From Iris pallida (lineage: Eukaryota > Streptophyta > Magnoliopsida > Asparagales > Iridaceae), in the NCBI GenBank assembly GCA_029216955.1, contig JANAVB010044017.1:4610234-4674233 (forward strand): a stretch of DNA of 64,000 nucleotides, written 5' to 3'. The position numbers and the translations under genes were made by a program. Below the pieces are notes generated by a model. The model was given only the letters and a program-made list of their open reading frames with translations. It searched no databases and had not been told where the DNA came from. Positions 1 to 10,329 of the stretch are shown here, in pieces. Position 1 is the first letter of the stretch, and each line of letters starts with the position of its first letter.

Positions 1-168
1 TTCCTATTCATATCTTTGCTTAGCAAATTATGTGATTTGAGTACATATTGGTATTGTTGGACTTGTATTAATTATTGAGGAGTAGATAGCGCACTACCGT
101 CGATACCGCGGCGTAGGCTGGTCATTGCCACGTACTCGTGCCCAAACATCCGGGTGTGGGTTGTGACA
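1..168 (+). mobile_element. Right end of a Ty3/gypsy LTR (partial)
   Basis: The segment ends in GGGTTGTGACA, a typical gypsy LTR terminus. Directly after it the sequence becomes alignable with the inside of the Sirevirus 3' LTR (from about 54402). It therefore looks like the last 168 bp of a gypsy LTR or element inserted into the Sirevirus 5' LTR, with the rest lying left of the window. A TSD cannot be tested because only one edge is visible. No gene is seen here. Confidence 0.6.
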
Positions 169-835
169 GGCCTGAGTTTGGTCAGGGTTGTTTCAACCTC
201 TTTTTGAATATCCTGAATATCAGTATCAAATGTTTGTATGCGAGATTTCTGCGTCCGAACTTTGAAATAATTTTTTATTCCTTTTCAACCTCTTTTTCAA
301 TCACATTCTCTTTTCTATTCCTTTAAAGTATTTTCTACGAGCTACACTTTCAAATCTATCCTATACTACTCTTAGCTAAGCCAGTACAGTTTCAGTTCAA
401 TCTAGAGTTTATTTTTTAAGAGTTATATCAGAGGCTATTTCAGAAAATCTAGGCTATTTCTAGAGTTTTAGTTCAATCGCCTTCTGGAGTCGGTCGTGCA
501 CTAGTCGCCAAGCATGATGTTGTTGAAGTTGATCGTGTATTGTCCCCAAGCACGATATTGTAAGAGTTGCAAACACTCAGTTAAAGCTTGTGCCATAATG
601 GATTAACATCGAGCAGGAGTACTAGAGATTGGATTAGTCCTTTATGAGGAAAATCATATATATCGCTGTGTCACTGAGTTTGAATCTTCTTAACTCTTTA
701 CCTTTACTGCAACTCATTTATTATTATTCATTTTCTCTTACTAGCCATATTACGTAATATTTTATCGTTATATTTATTTTGCTGCAGACACACACACTTT
801 ATTCACCCCCTATAGAGATGTTCAACGGTCCTATA
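169..835 (+). repeat. Sirevirus 5' LTR, 5' part missing
   Basis: Bases 169-600 match 54402-54797 of the 3' LTR, including shared blocks such as GAGCTACACTTTCAAATCTA and CAGTTTCAGTTCAATCTAGA. The right edge is placed just before the PBS, where the expected terminal CA appears as TA. By comparison with the 3' copy about 400 bp of the left end are missing, displaced by the gypsy LTR at 1-168. Confidence 0.75.
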
Positions 836-837
836 AT

Positions 838-848
838 TGGTATCAGAG
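838..848 (+). promoter_or_regulatory. Primer binding site (initiator tRNA-Met type)
   Basis: TGGTATCAGAG lies right after the LTR edge and is the standard plant copia PBS complementary to the 3' end of initiator tRNA-Met. It fixes the boundary between LTR and internal region and the plus-strand orientation. Confidence 0.85.
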
Positions 849-885
849 TAGGTTATACATATACATAACCACCTAGAGAGTATAT

Positions 886-1420
886 GTGGCAGCCGTTAAA
901 TCTATATTCAACGGTGAAGGGCAATCCATAAATAGACCCCCACTATTTGATGGAACGAACTATACGTATTGGAAAACATGGATGAGTTTCTTTCTTAAGT
1001 CACTCGACTTCGATCTTTGGTCGGTACTTATAGACAGTTACAAGAAACAACCTAGAACAATAATTGATGGTATTTTAGAAGACAAGTCCCATGATAAATA
1101 TACCGAGCATAAAAAGACACATGCTAGTCTTGGTGCACGAGCCATCAATGTACTATTTTGTGCAATTGACAAAATCAAGTTTAATCGCGTATCTACTTGT
1201 GCCACATCTAATTAGATTTGGAGACTTCCTGAGGTAACTCATGAAGGAAATTCCCAAGTGAAGGAATCCAAAATTAGTAGATTGACACAAGACTACGAGT
1301 CATTCAAGATGAAATCAGGTGAGTCAATTACATAGATGTTCACTCATTTCTTTGATATTAATAATCCTCTACAATCTCTTGGAAATGATAATAGCAACCA
1401 TGAGAAGATCAGGAAGGTAC
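886..1420 (+). pseudogene. Sirevirus gag, N-terminal part, broken
   Basis: Encodes the copia gag N-terminus (capsid precursor) with the family motif RPPLFDGTNYTYWKTWM near residue 16. The frame opens with GTG at 886; the nearby ATG at 884 is out of frame, so the original start is damaged. Stops fall at about 1213 and 1333, but the same frame keeps gag-like sequence (LPEVTHEG, MFTHFFDI) up to 1420, where the Tat element begins. The continuation lies at 46808-46874 and again from 47588. Confidence 0.8.
1416..1420. repeat. Target site duplication of the Tat element, left copy
   Basis: GGTAC directly precedes the 5' LTR and is repeated at 46803-46807 directly after the 3' LTR. Confidence 0.9.
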
Positions 1421-2359
1421 TATAGAGCCTAAAAATTAAGATGTGCCACCCATTAAAGTGTTTGCCATCAGATGGCGCCAAAATATTGTATTGTGCCAAA
1501 CAAACAAGTTACGTAGCATCAGGCTGCACCAGAGTCAGGTTGCGCAGAAGACAGGTTGTGAGAGCCACGTGGCGCACTTCCTCGAGAAGCTGTAACGACA
1601 TCATCATTATCTGACAGCTGGTTTACGCAAGTAACTGTATGGTGCAAGGATTAATCAGTACACAAAGCCTAGTCAAAGGTGCCAGTCATTGAGTTGCGCC
1701 TATGCGCAGCCTGACAAATTGGCGCTACTTGATCAACTCTTATTTTAAAACAGGGTGACGTGGCGCACAAGCCATCAACTTCGCAGAGCGTGTACACTAC
1801 ACTGACCACAATCACGCACATCTCAATCAAATGATGCCACACGTCTACAGCAGTTGGTGCAAACCGCTCGCGCAGGTTGTTACGTTGCGCCCACACGCAA
1901 CCTGATGAAGCACGCACAAGGTGATCAAATGGTGTTCAGGATAGAGTGTCATGGCATGCAAGCCACTAACTTCGCAGAACGTGCCCACTACACTGCTTGT
2001 GACTATGCACATCTCAATCAAACGATGCCATACATCCATGGCAGTTAGTGCAACCGTTTACGCAAGTGAACAGGAGGCGCGCAACCTGAAGCGCGCATAA
2101 TTCAGAATAACTGCTAAACAGTTATTTTAAGAACTATATAAATAGAGTTTTAAATCAATCTCAAAGCATCAAGAGTGATCATAATCTTCTGCTAAAGTGC
2201 TGTTGTATTCTTCAGAGGCTCGTGTCTTCGATATCACATCGTCCAAGGGATAAAGTGATCGTCTTCTGATCAGATTCCTATAGTTGTACTTCCCCAAAAA
2301 TCAATTGTACTCCTGTACTTTTTTCTTAATTTGTATTAAACTTTTGTTTTTTGCAAACA
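1421..2359 (+). repeat. 5' LTR of the Tat element
   Basis: Starts TATAGAGCC (the other copy has TGTAGAGCC) and ends GCAAACA. It is 939 bp against 1034 bp in the 3' copy, because about 95 bp after TTATCTGA are missing; the 3' copy has CTGACAGC at both edges of the missing block, so deletion between short repeats is likely. Identity in the aligned parts is about 93% by eye. A block of about 100 bp (GCCATCAACTTCGCAG and following) occurs twice, 191 bp apart (1771 and 1962). Confidence 0.88.
2135..2144 (+). promoter_or_regulatory. TATA box in the Tat 5' LTR
   Basis: TATATAAATA lies about 215 bp before the LTR end, a usual U3/R spacing. The 3' LTR has CTATAAATAG in the same place (46578-46587). 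Transcription would start near 2170. Confidence 0.65.
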
Positions 2360-2362
2360 AAA

Positions 2363-2380
2363 TAGCGACTCTGATGGGGA
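2363..2380 (+). promoter_or_regulatory. Primer binding site of the Tat element (tRNA-Arg-like)
   Basis: TAGCGACTCTGATGGGGA starts three bases after the LTR. Apart from TGG changed to TAG and one internal base, it resembles the TGGCGACTCTG... site that I recall for Ogre-type elements and that is complementary to a tRNA-Arg 3' end. The tRNA assignment is from memory. Confidence 0.6.
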
Positions 2381-2590
2381 CGACGTTCTCCTCCGATAAG
2401 AAAGTGACTACTCAATATGATACTGCGTCAATCGGCAAGACGTAGAAGACCCTGGTCGTTCAAGTCGACCAGACAGCCTACGAGACCATGATCAATGCTG
2501 GGGGTGCCAAGCACATTGCTGCCGCTGTTAAGAGCAAGAGGCGCTCTGTTTGGACTTCTAAGTCCTCGGCGGTGCAATCTCCTACCTCTG

Positions 2591-2956
2591 CGCAACTTGC
2601 GTCCATCACTGCTTTGGTGCAACTTAACGGAAACTGCCTTTTGGCTAATCCCTCCACTTATCCGATTCTGAAATCGAAGGAGACTCTGTATCGACGCACT
2701 GTTGTCCAAAATAAGGGAAAGTGCCCTTTGACCTTCTCTTCCCTGGCGCAACCTGCACATGTTCTTGCGTTTGCACAACTTGCGCCCGTCACTACTTTAG
2801 CACAACATAAGGGAGACAGTCTTTTGGCTAATCCCTCCACTTCTCCGATTCTGAAATCGAAGGAGACTTTGTCTCGACATACCATTGTTCAAAACAAAGA
2901 AAAGCGCCCTTTGGCCTTTTATTCTCCGACGCAACTTGTGCATGTTCCTGCTCCAG
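2591..2956 (+). repeat. Two tandem 183-bp coding repeats
   Basis: Copies at 2591-2773 and 2774-2956 share GCAACTTGCG, CTTTTGGCTAATCCCTCCAC and CGATTCTGAAATCGAAGGAG. The period is 61 codons, so the frame is preserved, as expected if the repeat expanded under translation. Confidence 0.75.
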
Positions 2957-3040
2957 CGTAACTTGCACGTGTTCCTGATCTGGCGTAACCTATGTGTGTT
3001 CCTGCTCTGGCATAACCTGCTCATGTGTCTGCACTAGCAC
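2930..3040 (+). repeat. About four 27-bp tandem repeats
   Basis: Unit of the form (C/T)AACTTGCACGTGTTCCTG followed by ATCTGGCG, with nine-codon period. The second to fourth units begin with TAA where the 183-bp repeat has CAA, giving three in-frame stops at equivalent positions. Confidence 0.65.
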
Positions 3041-3887
3041 AATATAAAGAGAAGCATTGTTTAGTGATTCCCTCTTTGTCACCAAACTAGAAATTTAGCG
3101 AGAAGCCACTAAATCAAGAAAAATGTACTTTAGCCTTTCCTCATTTTGCTTGAGTCTTTAACTGGGTGGAAAGTACCGCCAATTCAAATAGGAATTCTAT
3201 TCTCCTTAACAGAGACAACCAAATCTCTGTCAGGAAGATGCAGAATAAACCTTCTATGCAAAAAGGTATTATGCCGACTCCAAAGAGGTCATGACAAGAT
3301 CTACCAACCCTATATATCTCAAGATCTCGACAAGACAAACTACTAGTATCTCAAGTAGATGCACAAGTAGCTTCTCCATCAGGCTTGCGCACCTATATCA
3401 ACAGGTGCCAGTCAGGGTCAACTTTGGAAAGACACAAAACACAATATGCATCAGTTGCTAACTTGCACCAGAGGAAGAATACTGAGGTAAAAGATCCTGT
3501 GACTTATGCTAACCAGCTTTGCACGTCCTTGTACACTCAAGGTATAGGACACCTCAGAAACAGGAACCATGTCCCGAATATCAACAAGGACTATGTTCCT
3601 GCAACTTCTTCTCGTCATGTTAGTGACCTCCGTGAACTCTTAATACAGAAGCGGAAGGTTGCAAATCCATCCCGTCCAGCGATGGTCCAACAGAAAGAAC
3701 ATCATTGAAACGACCATCATAAAGTCGTCATCAAATGCTGTTGTCAGACAGCCCAGCGGTCCGTCTTTGACCGTTTGGGTTATGTTCAGACTATTGAACA
3801 AATCCTAGTGGACGAAGATGAATTTCTCTTTGCTCCTGTCAACATGACATCTCGAAGCGCTGGGTGGAAAACGTCCAAGACGTAATG

Positions 3888-4249
3888 CATCCCGCAAACC
3901 TAGTCAGTAATACTTAGATCGGATTCATGAATCCGGTGAAGGAGTATACCAATATACTATATCAAGAAGCTGAGACACAATCGGTCAAAGAAATCTTCTT
4001 GATTCAAACCAAGATTCCTTCAGTCAAAAAGATATCCCTATCACTTATTCCGGGGGTAGTTCTTTATGTGATTTTGATGCTAACAGTGAAAGTTCTGAAA
4101 GGACCATCCTTTCCACTAGCTCATCTTCGAAGGTTAGAAGAGTGACTACTTATACCGTCACAGAAGATCAAGATACCTCCACTTCTTTCAGTCAAGAGCA
4201 GAGAATTGCTGCTTTGGAGGCTAGTTTGAAGAACATGGGTGAGATGATG
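3888..4249 (+). pseudogene. Tat gag, N-terminal part
   Basis: From about 4036 a frame reads into a Ser/Glu-rich stretch and then EQRIAALEASLKNMGEMM (about 4199-4250), a coiled-coil segment typical of the start of Ogre-type gag. It is cut at 4250-4254 by chromovirus 1. The frame resumes correctly at 14262, counting the target site duplication once. A frame change relative to the upstream ORF lies near 3890-3930. Confidence 0.6.
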
Positions 4250-4254
4250 GCAGG
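4250..4254. repeat. Target site duplication of chromovirus 1, left copy
   Basis: GCAGG, repeated at 14257-14261. Confidence 0.9.
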
Positions 4255-6774
4255 TGTCACCCTCGAATTTTGTTATACATATTTTGGTATACGTGTACGT
4301 ATCTCAGACCTGTATTTCGACTTTTCCTGACTGGCTAGCCTTGGGTTTTTGCATTGGCATGGGTTAATTAGCATTTCGTGGTTCATGTGGTCTATTTTGG
4401 CTTTGGTATGCATCGGGTTCGGTTGGGTTTGGCTTGGTTTGGGTTAGTATGCAAACCCCTACCTACCACCATCCATCATTTATTAACCCAACAACCCTTC
4501 TCTCTCCTCATTCATTTTTTATTAACTCCTTCTTCTTCCTCATAACTCTCTCTCCACCAACCGAGAGAGAGGCTTAGACAAGTGCAACTTGCTTCATGGA
4601 GGAACTCTAATTTTGTTGTTCCATTGTCTTCCTCACGAGATTCTAAGATACTTTAGTACTTAGCATTTTCAATTTCCATGGTTTATTTCTTGTAGATCTA
4701 AGTTTGTTGCATTTTCGGATTTCTTAGGTTTGATCTATCAAACTTTATTATTTTCAAATTTAGAATTCTATGTAGTAGGAATTTCGACCCTACGTAAGTT
4801 GGCTTTTGATTGGTTGGATCAAGTTTTGGCCGAGATGGGGTTTCTTGAGTTCTTGAGTCCCATGGTTGCATGTCTCGGCCTTGGGGAGATGGCGAAGCCT
4901 TTACACACACGTGTTTACGTGCCCGCGTAGTGTTTTTCCCTTTACACACACGTCTTTACGTGCCCGCGTAGTGTTTTTCCTTTACGCACACGTGTTTACG
5001 TGCCCGTGTAGTGTTTTTCCTTTACGCACCCGTGTTTACGGGCCAGCATAATTTGTTCTACGCTGAGTTGACCCGAACTCTACGCAGGGGCTACTCTCGC
5101 TCGCGTGGAGTGCTCGCTAGCGTAGAGTCTCACTCGCGTAAACACTTCCGCTCGCGTGGAGTGCCCGCTCGCGTAGACTCTCTCGCCCGCGTAGAGTTTC
5201 GCTCGCGTGCAGTCTTGCTCGCGTAGAGCTGTCCTTCCTTGGTCTTGCCCGCGTAAAGCTATTTTATGCTCGGGGTCCCCCTTGGCCTAGCGTAGTTTCG
5301 CTAGCGTAGAGACTTGAGCCCCTTGGCGTACCCTGTTTGCCCTTTTATATGTTCTTGTACCTTTGTCATGAGCTTGATAATCACGAATTGGATTATATGG
5401 TTGGAATGATAATTGTACACGGCATGGTATAACAAGTAAACTGACGTGACATGATAGGGCATGATATGATAAGTAAGCCTGATGGGAACTACTGAATGAT
5501 GTTGCGATGGCTAGCACGACATAATAAGAATGAATGGCCTGGACACTATGGACGATTGTGTTTGTACAAATGAACCAGTATTTTCTTGCATCATGTCTAG
5601 GGCATGGACCCCTGAGTACCACGATCAGGGGTACCTACTGGAACTGATTAAGGCTAAATAACTAGAATAATCCAGTAGTCATGAAGAGATTTCCAGCTAC
5701 AGGCAATCCCGTTATCTGGATGCCCCATCATGGGATTTGTAGCCTGCCGTCGAGTAGGGCACATATCCAGCATACTGTCATGTATTGCACCCTCCAAGCT
5801 ACTTAAGGGTTCATGTGTTTCTTGGACGATATACCCACATAAACTCAACCCCTAATGTCGTCTGGATAACCTGGATGGTCTGTAGGGCTTGTGGCTATTG
5901 GAACATCTTATTGCATCTTGCTAGTAACTAGGCCTGTGATAACCCTGGTTAGTTAAAGTATCAAGTCAAACTTATTGCTTGGCCGTAAATGTTGGATGGA
6001 GTCTAACCAGTCCAAGCCTTGTCTTGTTCCAGTACCTGACTACTTCGGAACATGATTGCTTATGCTTACCTTATCAATAACTGATCGGATAATTTCTCAT
6101 CCTCTTGACATTTATTGCCCTATTTAGATTTCATGTATTATTATTATATTTCTTATTTTATGTTCTGATATGCTGGTTTTAGTTCTTAAATGAAGCCTCC
6201 TTTGTGGCATTTGCTCTTTATAGGATCTGAACCAGCTGGTTTTGCATAGCCAAATACCGGAGCAGCTCTAAAGGATCTCCCTACCTTCCAGCCAGATGGT
6301 GACCACCAGGCATAACCCTGGCAACGAGTGGGTTTTATTTTTTCTCTCCCACTCTATTGTAAAAGTATTCTTTTGAGGCGTTTAGCCGACGAGCACGTGT
6401 TAGCTCGATTGTACTTTACTTACTGTCTGCCTACAGGCTGTAGCATGATTAACAAATCCTGGGGTTGATCATGTATGACTGAAATTCTTTCTAGTCTTTA
6501 TATTTTGTATGACTAGCTTCATGATCATCCAAATATGTAATGTATGGGACGCCTTACTATTGTATATTTGGTGCTCTGACATCTTGTAACTGCTATTACT
6601 TACTTGAGATTGAGACAATAGGCTTGTTCATGACCATAAGAGACTGATGGCTTATAGTTAAACCCTTATGTATCTAGACAGCCATGACCGTAAAACGAGG
6701 TGGGTTGCACTTCAATATACGTAGCTGGCTGTGTCCGCGCCCGCTCTCCAGTATTCTGGTTCTTGGGCGTGACA
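4255..6774 (+). repeat. 5' LTR of chromovirus 1
   Basis: Starts TGTCACCCTC and ends GCGTGACA. Contains 41-42 bp repeats around 4898-5050 and a tract rich in CTCGCGTAGAG-type motifs to about 5320. I see no gene in it; the small open frames here follow the repeats. Confidence 0.92.
4898..5050. repeat. 41-42 bp tandem repeats inside the chromovirus 1 LTR
   Basis: Four units of the form TTTACGCACACGTGTTTACG followed by TGCCCGCGTAGTG; they recur at about 12384-12535 in the 3' LTR. The units contain CACGTG, a possible G-box core. A second, more irregular GCGTAGAG-rich tract follows to about 5320. Confidence 0.75.
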
Positions 6775-6783
6775 TGGTTTAAG

Positions 6784-6801
6784 TGGTGGCCCATGCAGGT
6801 C
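6784..6801 (+). promoter_or_regulatory. Primer-binding-site-like 18-mer after the chromovirus 1 LTR
   Basis: TGGTGGCCCATGCAGGTC begins 9 nt after the LTR end. The same motif stands 8-9 nt inside the element next to the 5' LTRs of the two antisense elements (39207-39224 and 28004-28021, reverse strand). It starts with TGG, as a site pairing with a CCA-ended primer should, but it is not the usual initiator-Met site and I cannot name the tRNA. Bases 6802-7068 are untranslated leader with no recognisable gene. Confidence 0.5.
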
Positions 6802-7068
6802 TTGTGAATCAAGATATGTGAGGGTTTACCGAATAGATATCTTAATCAGCACTCGCCCTTGATTTCTGCTCATATCTTCTGAATTCCTGAAATCTTGACC
6901 TGATCACATGCTTGTATCTTTGATCTGTCCTGGTCCTTCCTTATTGTTCCCTGTGTTGTCTTCTTCAGCGGTATTGTTCCTGGTCCTGCCAATCTGTCGG
7001 AAGGAGATCAACAAGTACCCCCGCAACAAGAGGATCAAGCTCAGCACTCAGGAGCAGCTTCCCGAGTC

Positions 7069-8259
7069 ATGCTTCTCGGAGATCCAGAACCCCCAATACA
7101 GCCAGCCCAGCCTGTAAGGCAGGATGATGAAGTCTTGATTGGACTTATCTGGGAGTTGCTTGCATCACAGGATCGTCGGGGTGATGTATTGCACCAGACA
7201 GTACAAAATGCTATGAGTAGAGGTAACAGTACGGCCAACAGCTTCAAGCGCTTGAACCCTCCCTTCTTCGATGGCAGCGAAGATGCTATTGCCGCAGATG
7301 CTTGGCTGCAGGACACTGAGGTTATTCTAGAAGCAGCCAGGACCCTAGAAGGCGAGAAGGTGGCCATGGTGCGCTTGCAGTTATTGGATCTAGCCCGCAG
7401 CTGGTGGGTGGCACGGGCCGTTGGATTAGTGGCACCTATTGCCTGGACAGTATTCCGTGAGAGATTTCGGACCAAGTACTTTGACGCTGTATCTCGGTAT
7501 GACCAACAGACGAGGTTCACTAATTTGAAGTAGATGGGCAGGACGGTCGATGGATATGCGGCCCAGTTTTCTAGGCTTAGTCGGTTTGCTCCCACCATGA
7601 TGGCGACCGAGTTCGACAGAGCTCAGCGGTTCCAGCAGGGACTCCACCTGGAGATTTTACTGGCGGTGGAGCAGTTTAAGCATCAGACTTTCGTTTCAGT
7701 ATTGAGAGCAGCTAGGAGGCATGAGTATACCTCCCAGAGGATTGTGGACTGGACCGAAACTCTGAAGCGGTCTCATGGCCAGATGAACCAGTCTTCAGCA
7801 CCAGCCCCGGCAGCTAGGACTTTGACCATTGGAGCTCCGAGGCGGGCGGCTTCCGTTACGTCGATTCAGCATTCGACCCCGGCATATCTCCAGCAGCAGC
7901 AGAAGCAGTCTTCCGCATTGGGTTGCACTCATTGTAGGAAGCCAGGACACGCGGTGTCAGAATGTCGCAGAGCACAAGATTTGTGCTTGGTTTGTGGGGC
8001 ACCGGACCACAGGGTTGGGAACTACCCGAATAGGGGGAGTTCATCTTCTTCAACATTTTCTAGTCCCTCGGTTAGGGGGCCAGCCCCAGTACCAGTCCAG
8101 CAGCAGCAACAGTACCCATTTCCGAGGCCCTTGCCGCCTCAAGCCCAAGCATTTCAGCAGCAGAACCCCCAGCAGTATGCACAAGTCCAAGCTCGGATCC
8201 AAAACCGCCAGAGAGGTTTCCAGCAGAGGGGACCAGCACCAGAGGGCAAGGTCAAGTGA
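7069..8259 (+). pseudogene. Chromovirus 1 gag
   Basis: Encodes the capsid/nucleocapsid polyprotein, 397 codons with one in-frame TAG at 7531-7533 (from CAG by C-to-T). The capsid part has the gypsy motif FFDGSEDAIAADAWLQ (about residues 66-81) and ends near 7750. A Gln/Pro-rich linker follows, then a CX2CX4HX4C knuckle at 7924-7965 (CTHCRKPGHAVSEC). A second knuckle-like motif, CLVCGAPDH, has Tyr in place of its last Cys. ATG at 7069 is the first good start, although the family start may lie further upstream. Protease follows in another frame. Confidence 0.85.
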
Positions 8260-8261
8260 TG

Positions 8262-8674
8262 GCTTTGATCGTGGAAGAGGATTAGCATCAGGTGAGGTGG
8301 TGGCAGGTACTATTCTTGTCAACTCCTTTCCAGCATCAGCGTTATTTAATTCTGGTGTATCGCATTCATTTATGTCTGCACGATTCGTGACACGGATAGG
8401 ACTGGAGCCCGAGTCATTATCAGTAAGGCTTAATATACTTACTGGTAACGGACTTGTGGGAGTAGACAGAGTATTTTTCTCATGTCGGATCGTAGTTAGC
8501 GGTAGAGAGTTTGCCGCTCGGTTGATAGAATTGTCGATGGCCGATTATGACATGGTCTTAGGGATGGATTGGTTGAGGGACCAGTATGCTAGAATAGATT
8601 GCCATATCGGCAAAATTATTTTTAGTATTCCTGGGGAGCCCGAGTTTTTATTTTTCCGAGGTGGAGTGGAGTAG
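8262..8674 (+). pseudogene. Chromovirus 1 aspartic protease
   Basis: Retropepsin that would process Gag-Pol. The frame shifts relative to gag near 8260. The active-site motif reads LFNSGVSHSF where the family has a D-S-G triad, so the catalytic Asp is Asn (about 8347). The C-terminal hallmark YDMVLGMDWL is intact near 8550-8580. It ends in TAG at 8672. Confidence 0.82.
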
Positions 8675-8697
8675 AACCTTCTCCTCCAGTATTTCGA

Positions 8698-9640
8698 ATG
8701 GCAGTTGCAGCGGCAGTTCGATTTCCCAGAGTTATAGAAGAGTTTTCCGATATTTTCCCCGAGGAACTTCCAGGTATGCCTCCAGAGAGAGAGATCGAGT
8801 TCACCATAGACTTGATCCCCGGAACAGCACCAGTGTCAGAGAGAGTCTACCGGATGGCACCGTCAGAATTGGAGATCTTGTATAAGATAATTGAAGAACT
8901 CGGGACCAAGGGATTCATCCGTGCTAGTGGATCACCTTGGAGAGAAAGATGGTACATCCAGATTATGTGTTGACTATCGTACCTTGAACTCAGTGACAAT
9001 CAAGAACAGATACCCTCTCCCGAGGATAGATGACTTGTTTGATCAACTCAAAGGGGCGTCCGTATTTTTGAAGATTAACTTGCGGTCAGGATACCACCAG
9101 ATCAGAGTCAGAGAGCGGAACATCCCGAAGATAGCATTTAGATCCAGGTGTGGGCATTAGGAGTTCCATGTTATGCCCTTTGGAGCAACCAATACGCCAG
9201 CTGTATTCGTGGACCTCATGAATGGTATCTTCATGCCTTACTTGGATCAGTTCGTGACTGTGTCATAGACGACATCCTGGTCTACAGCAAGAGTGAAGCG
9301 GAGCAAGAGCGACATCTCAGAGTTGTCCTCCAGATTCTTCGAGAATACCAGTTGTATACGAAGTTTACTAAATACGAGTTTTGGCTCGATCGCATTTCAT
9401 ACTTGGGTCATATCGTCACCAGAGGTGGAGTAGAAGTGGAGCCCCGGAAGATCGTGGCTATTGAGACGTGGCCGGTACCCAGCACAGTTGCAGAAGTTTG
9501 CAGTTTTCTTGGCTTGGTCGGCTACTACCGGCGATTTGTTTCAGACTTTGCACGAATTTCAGCACCTATGACCCAGTTGACCCGCAAGGATGTACAGTTT
9601 TCTTGGACAACAGAATGTCAGGATTCTTTGGAGAAGTTAA
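8698..9640 (+). pseudogene. Chromovirus 1 reverse transcriptase
   Basis: RT blocks occur in order over three frames: the N-terminal block ([20 protein letters not shown]), [44 protein letters not shown], and the catalytic [10 protein letters not shown]. The first catalytic Asp (family KIDLRSGYHQ) is Asn. Frame changes lie near 8890, 9160 and 9268; the last looks like loss of one T just before the IDD motif. The connection block ([16 protein letters not shown]) follows near 9495. Confidence 0.85.
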
Positions 9641-10135
9641 AGCAAGGCTTGATGACGGCACCCATTCTCATGCTTCCGGATGGGACCGGGGGATTTTCAG
9701 TGTATTGTGATACTTCAGGCAGAAGTTTAGGATGTGTTTTGATACAGCATGGGAAGGTAATAGCTTATGCGTCACAGTCAACTTCGTGATCATGAGAGGA
9801 ATTACCCGACCCACGACTTGGAGCTGGCAGCAGTAGTTTTTGTATTGAAGCTTTGGAGACACTACTTGTACGGAGATAGGATGGAGATTTTTACCGACCA
9901 CAAGAGCCTGAAGTATGTGTTTACTCAGAAGGATCTTAACATGCGCCAGAGGAGATGGCTAGAGCTACTTGTGGATTATGACATCAACCTGCAGTATCAT
10001 CCTGGAAAGGCTAATGTTGTTGCAGATGCATTGAGCAGAAGAGCCGGAGTTTATTTTCTAACAGCACAACCAGAGTTGTTAGCAGATCATCAGAAGATGG
10101 GTATAGAAGTTGTCCTTCTACCAATGTGGCATTGA
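9641..10135 (+). pseudogene. Chromovirus 1 RNase H
   Basis: Removes RNA from the RNA-DNA hybrid. Seen in order: [46 protein letters not shown], and [16 protein letters not shown]. The D-E-D-D residues are all present, but a frameshift near 9770-9790 separates the first Asp from the rest. Confidence 0.85.
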
Positions 10136-10329
10136 TGGCCAGTATACAAGTTCAGTCCAGTATAGTTGAGAGGATCAAGTTAGCTCAGTCAGCAGATTCT
10201 AAGCTTCAGCAGCTTAGGACAGAATGTGCAGCAGGACGAAGACCAGAGTTATGTATCCATGAGAACGGTACACTTCGACATGAAAGGCGTCTTTGTGTAC
10301 CTAGTGGTGATGTCAGACAGGATCATGGC

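Larger units (their letters stand above)
2488..3887 (+). pseudogene. ORF upstream of gag (Ogre ORF1-like), repeat-rich, many stops
   Basis: One reading frame stays protein-like from the ATG at 2488 to about 3885 (about 466 codons), interrupted by stops at 2959, 2986, 3013 and several later sites, most explicable as CAA, CAG or CGA changed by C-to-T. The N-terminal third holds two 61-codon in-frame repeats and then 9-codon repeats. The C-terminal third reads without repeats (for example SVFDRLGYVQTIEQILVDED near 3760-3820). Its position between PBS and gag matches the extra ORF1 of Ogre elements, whose function is unknown. It could instead be an N-terminal extension of gag; gag continues in another frame after about 3890. 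Confidence 0.55.

Noticed and set aside
2428..3024. Minus-strand frames opposite the upstream Tat ORF
   Set aside because: Shadows of the 183-bp and 27-bp repeats; the plus strand has the right position and frame-preserving period.
7041..7647. Minus-strand frames opposite chromovirus 1 gag
   Set aside because: Shadows of the real gag frame; no motif.
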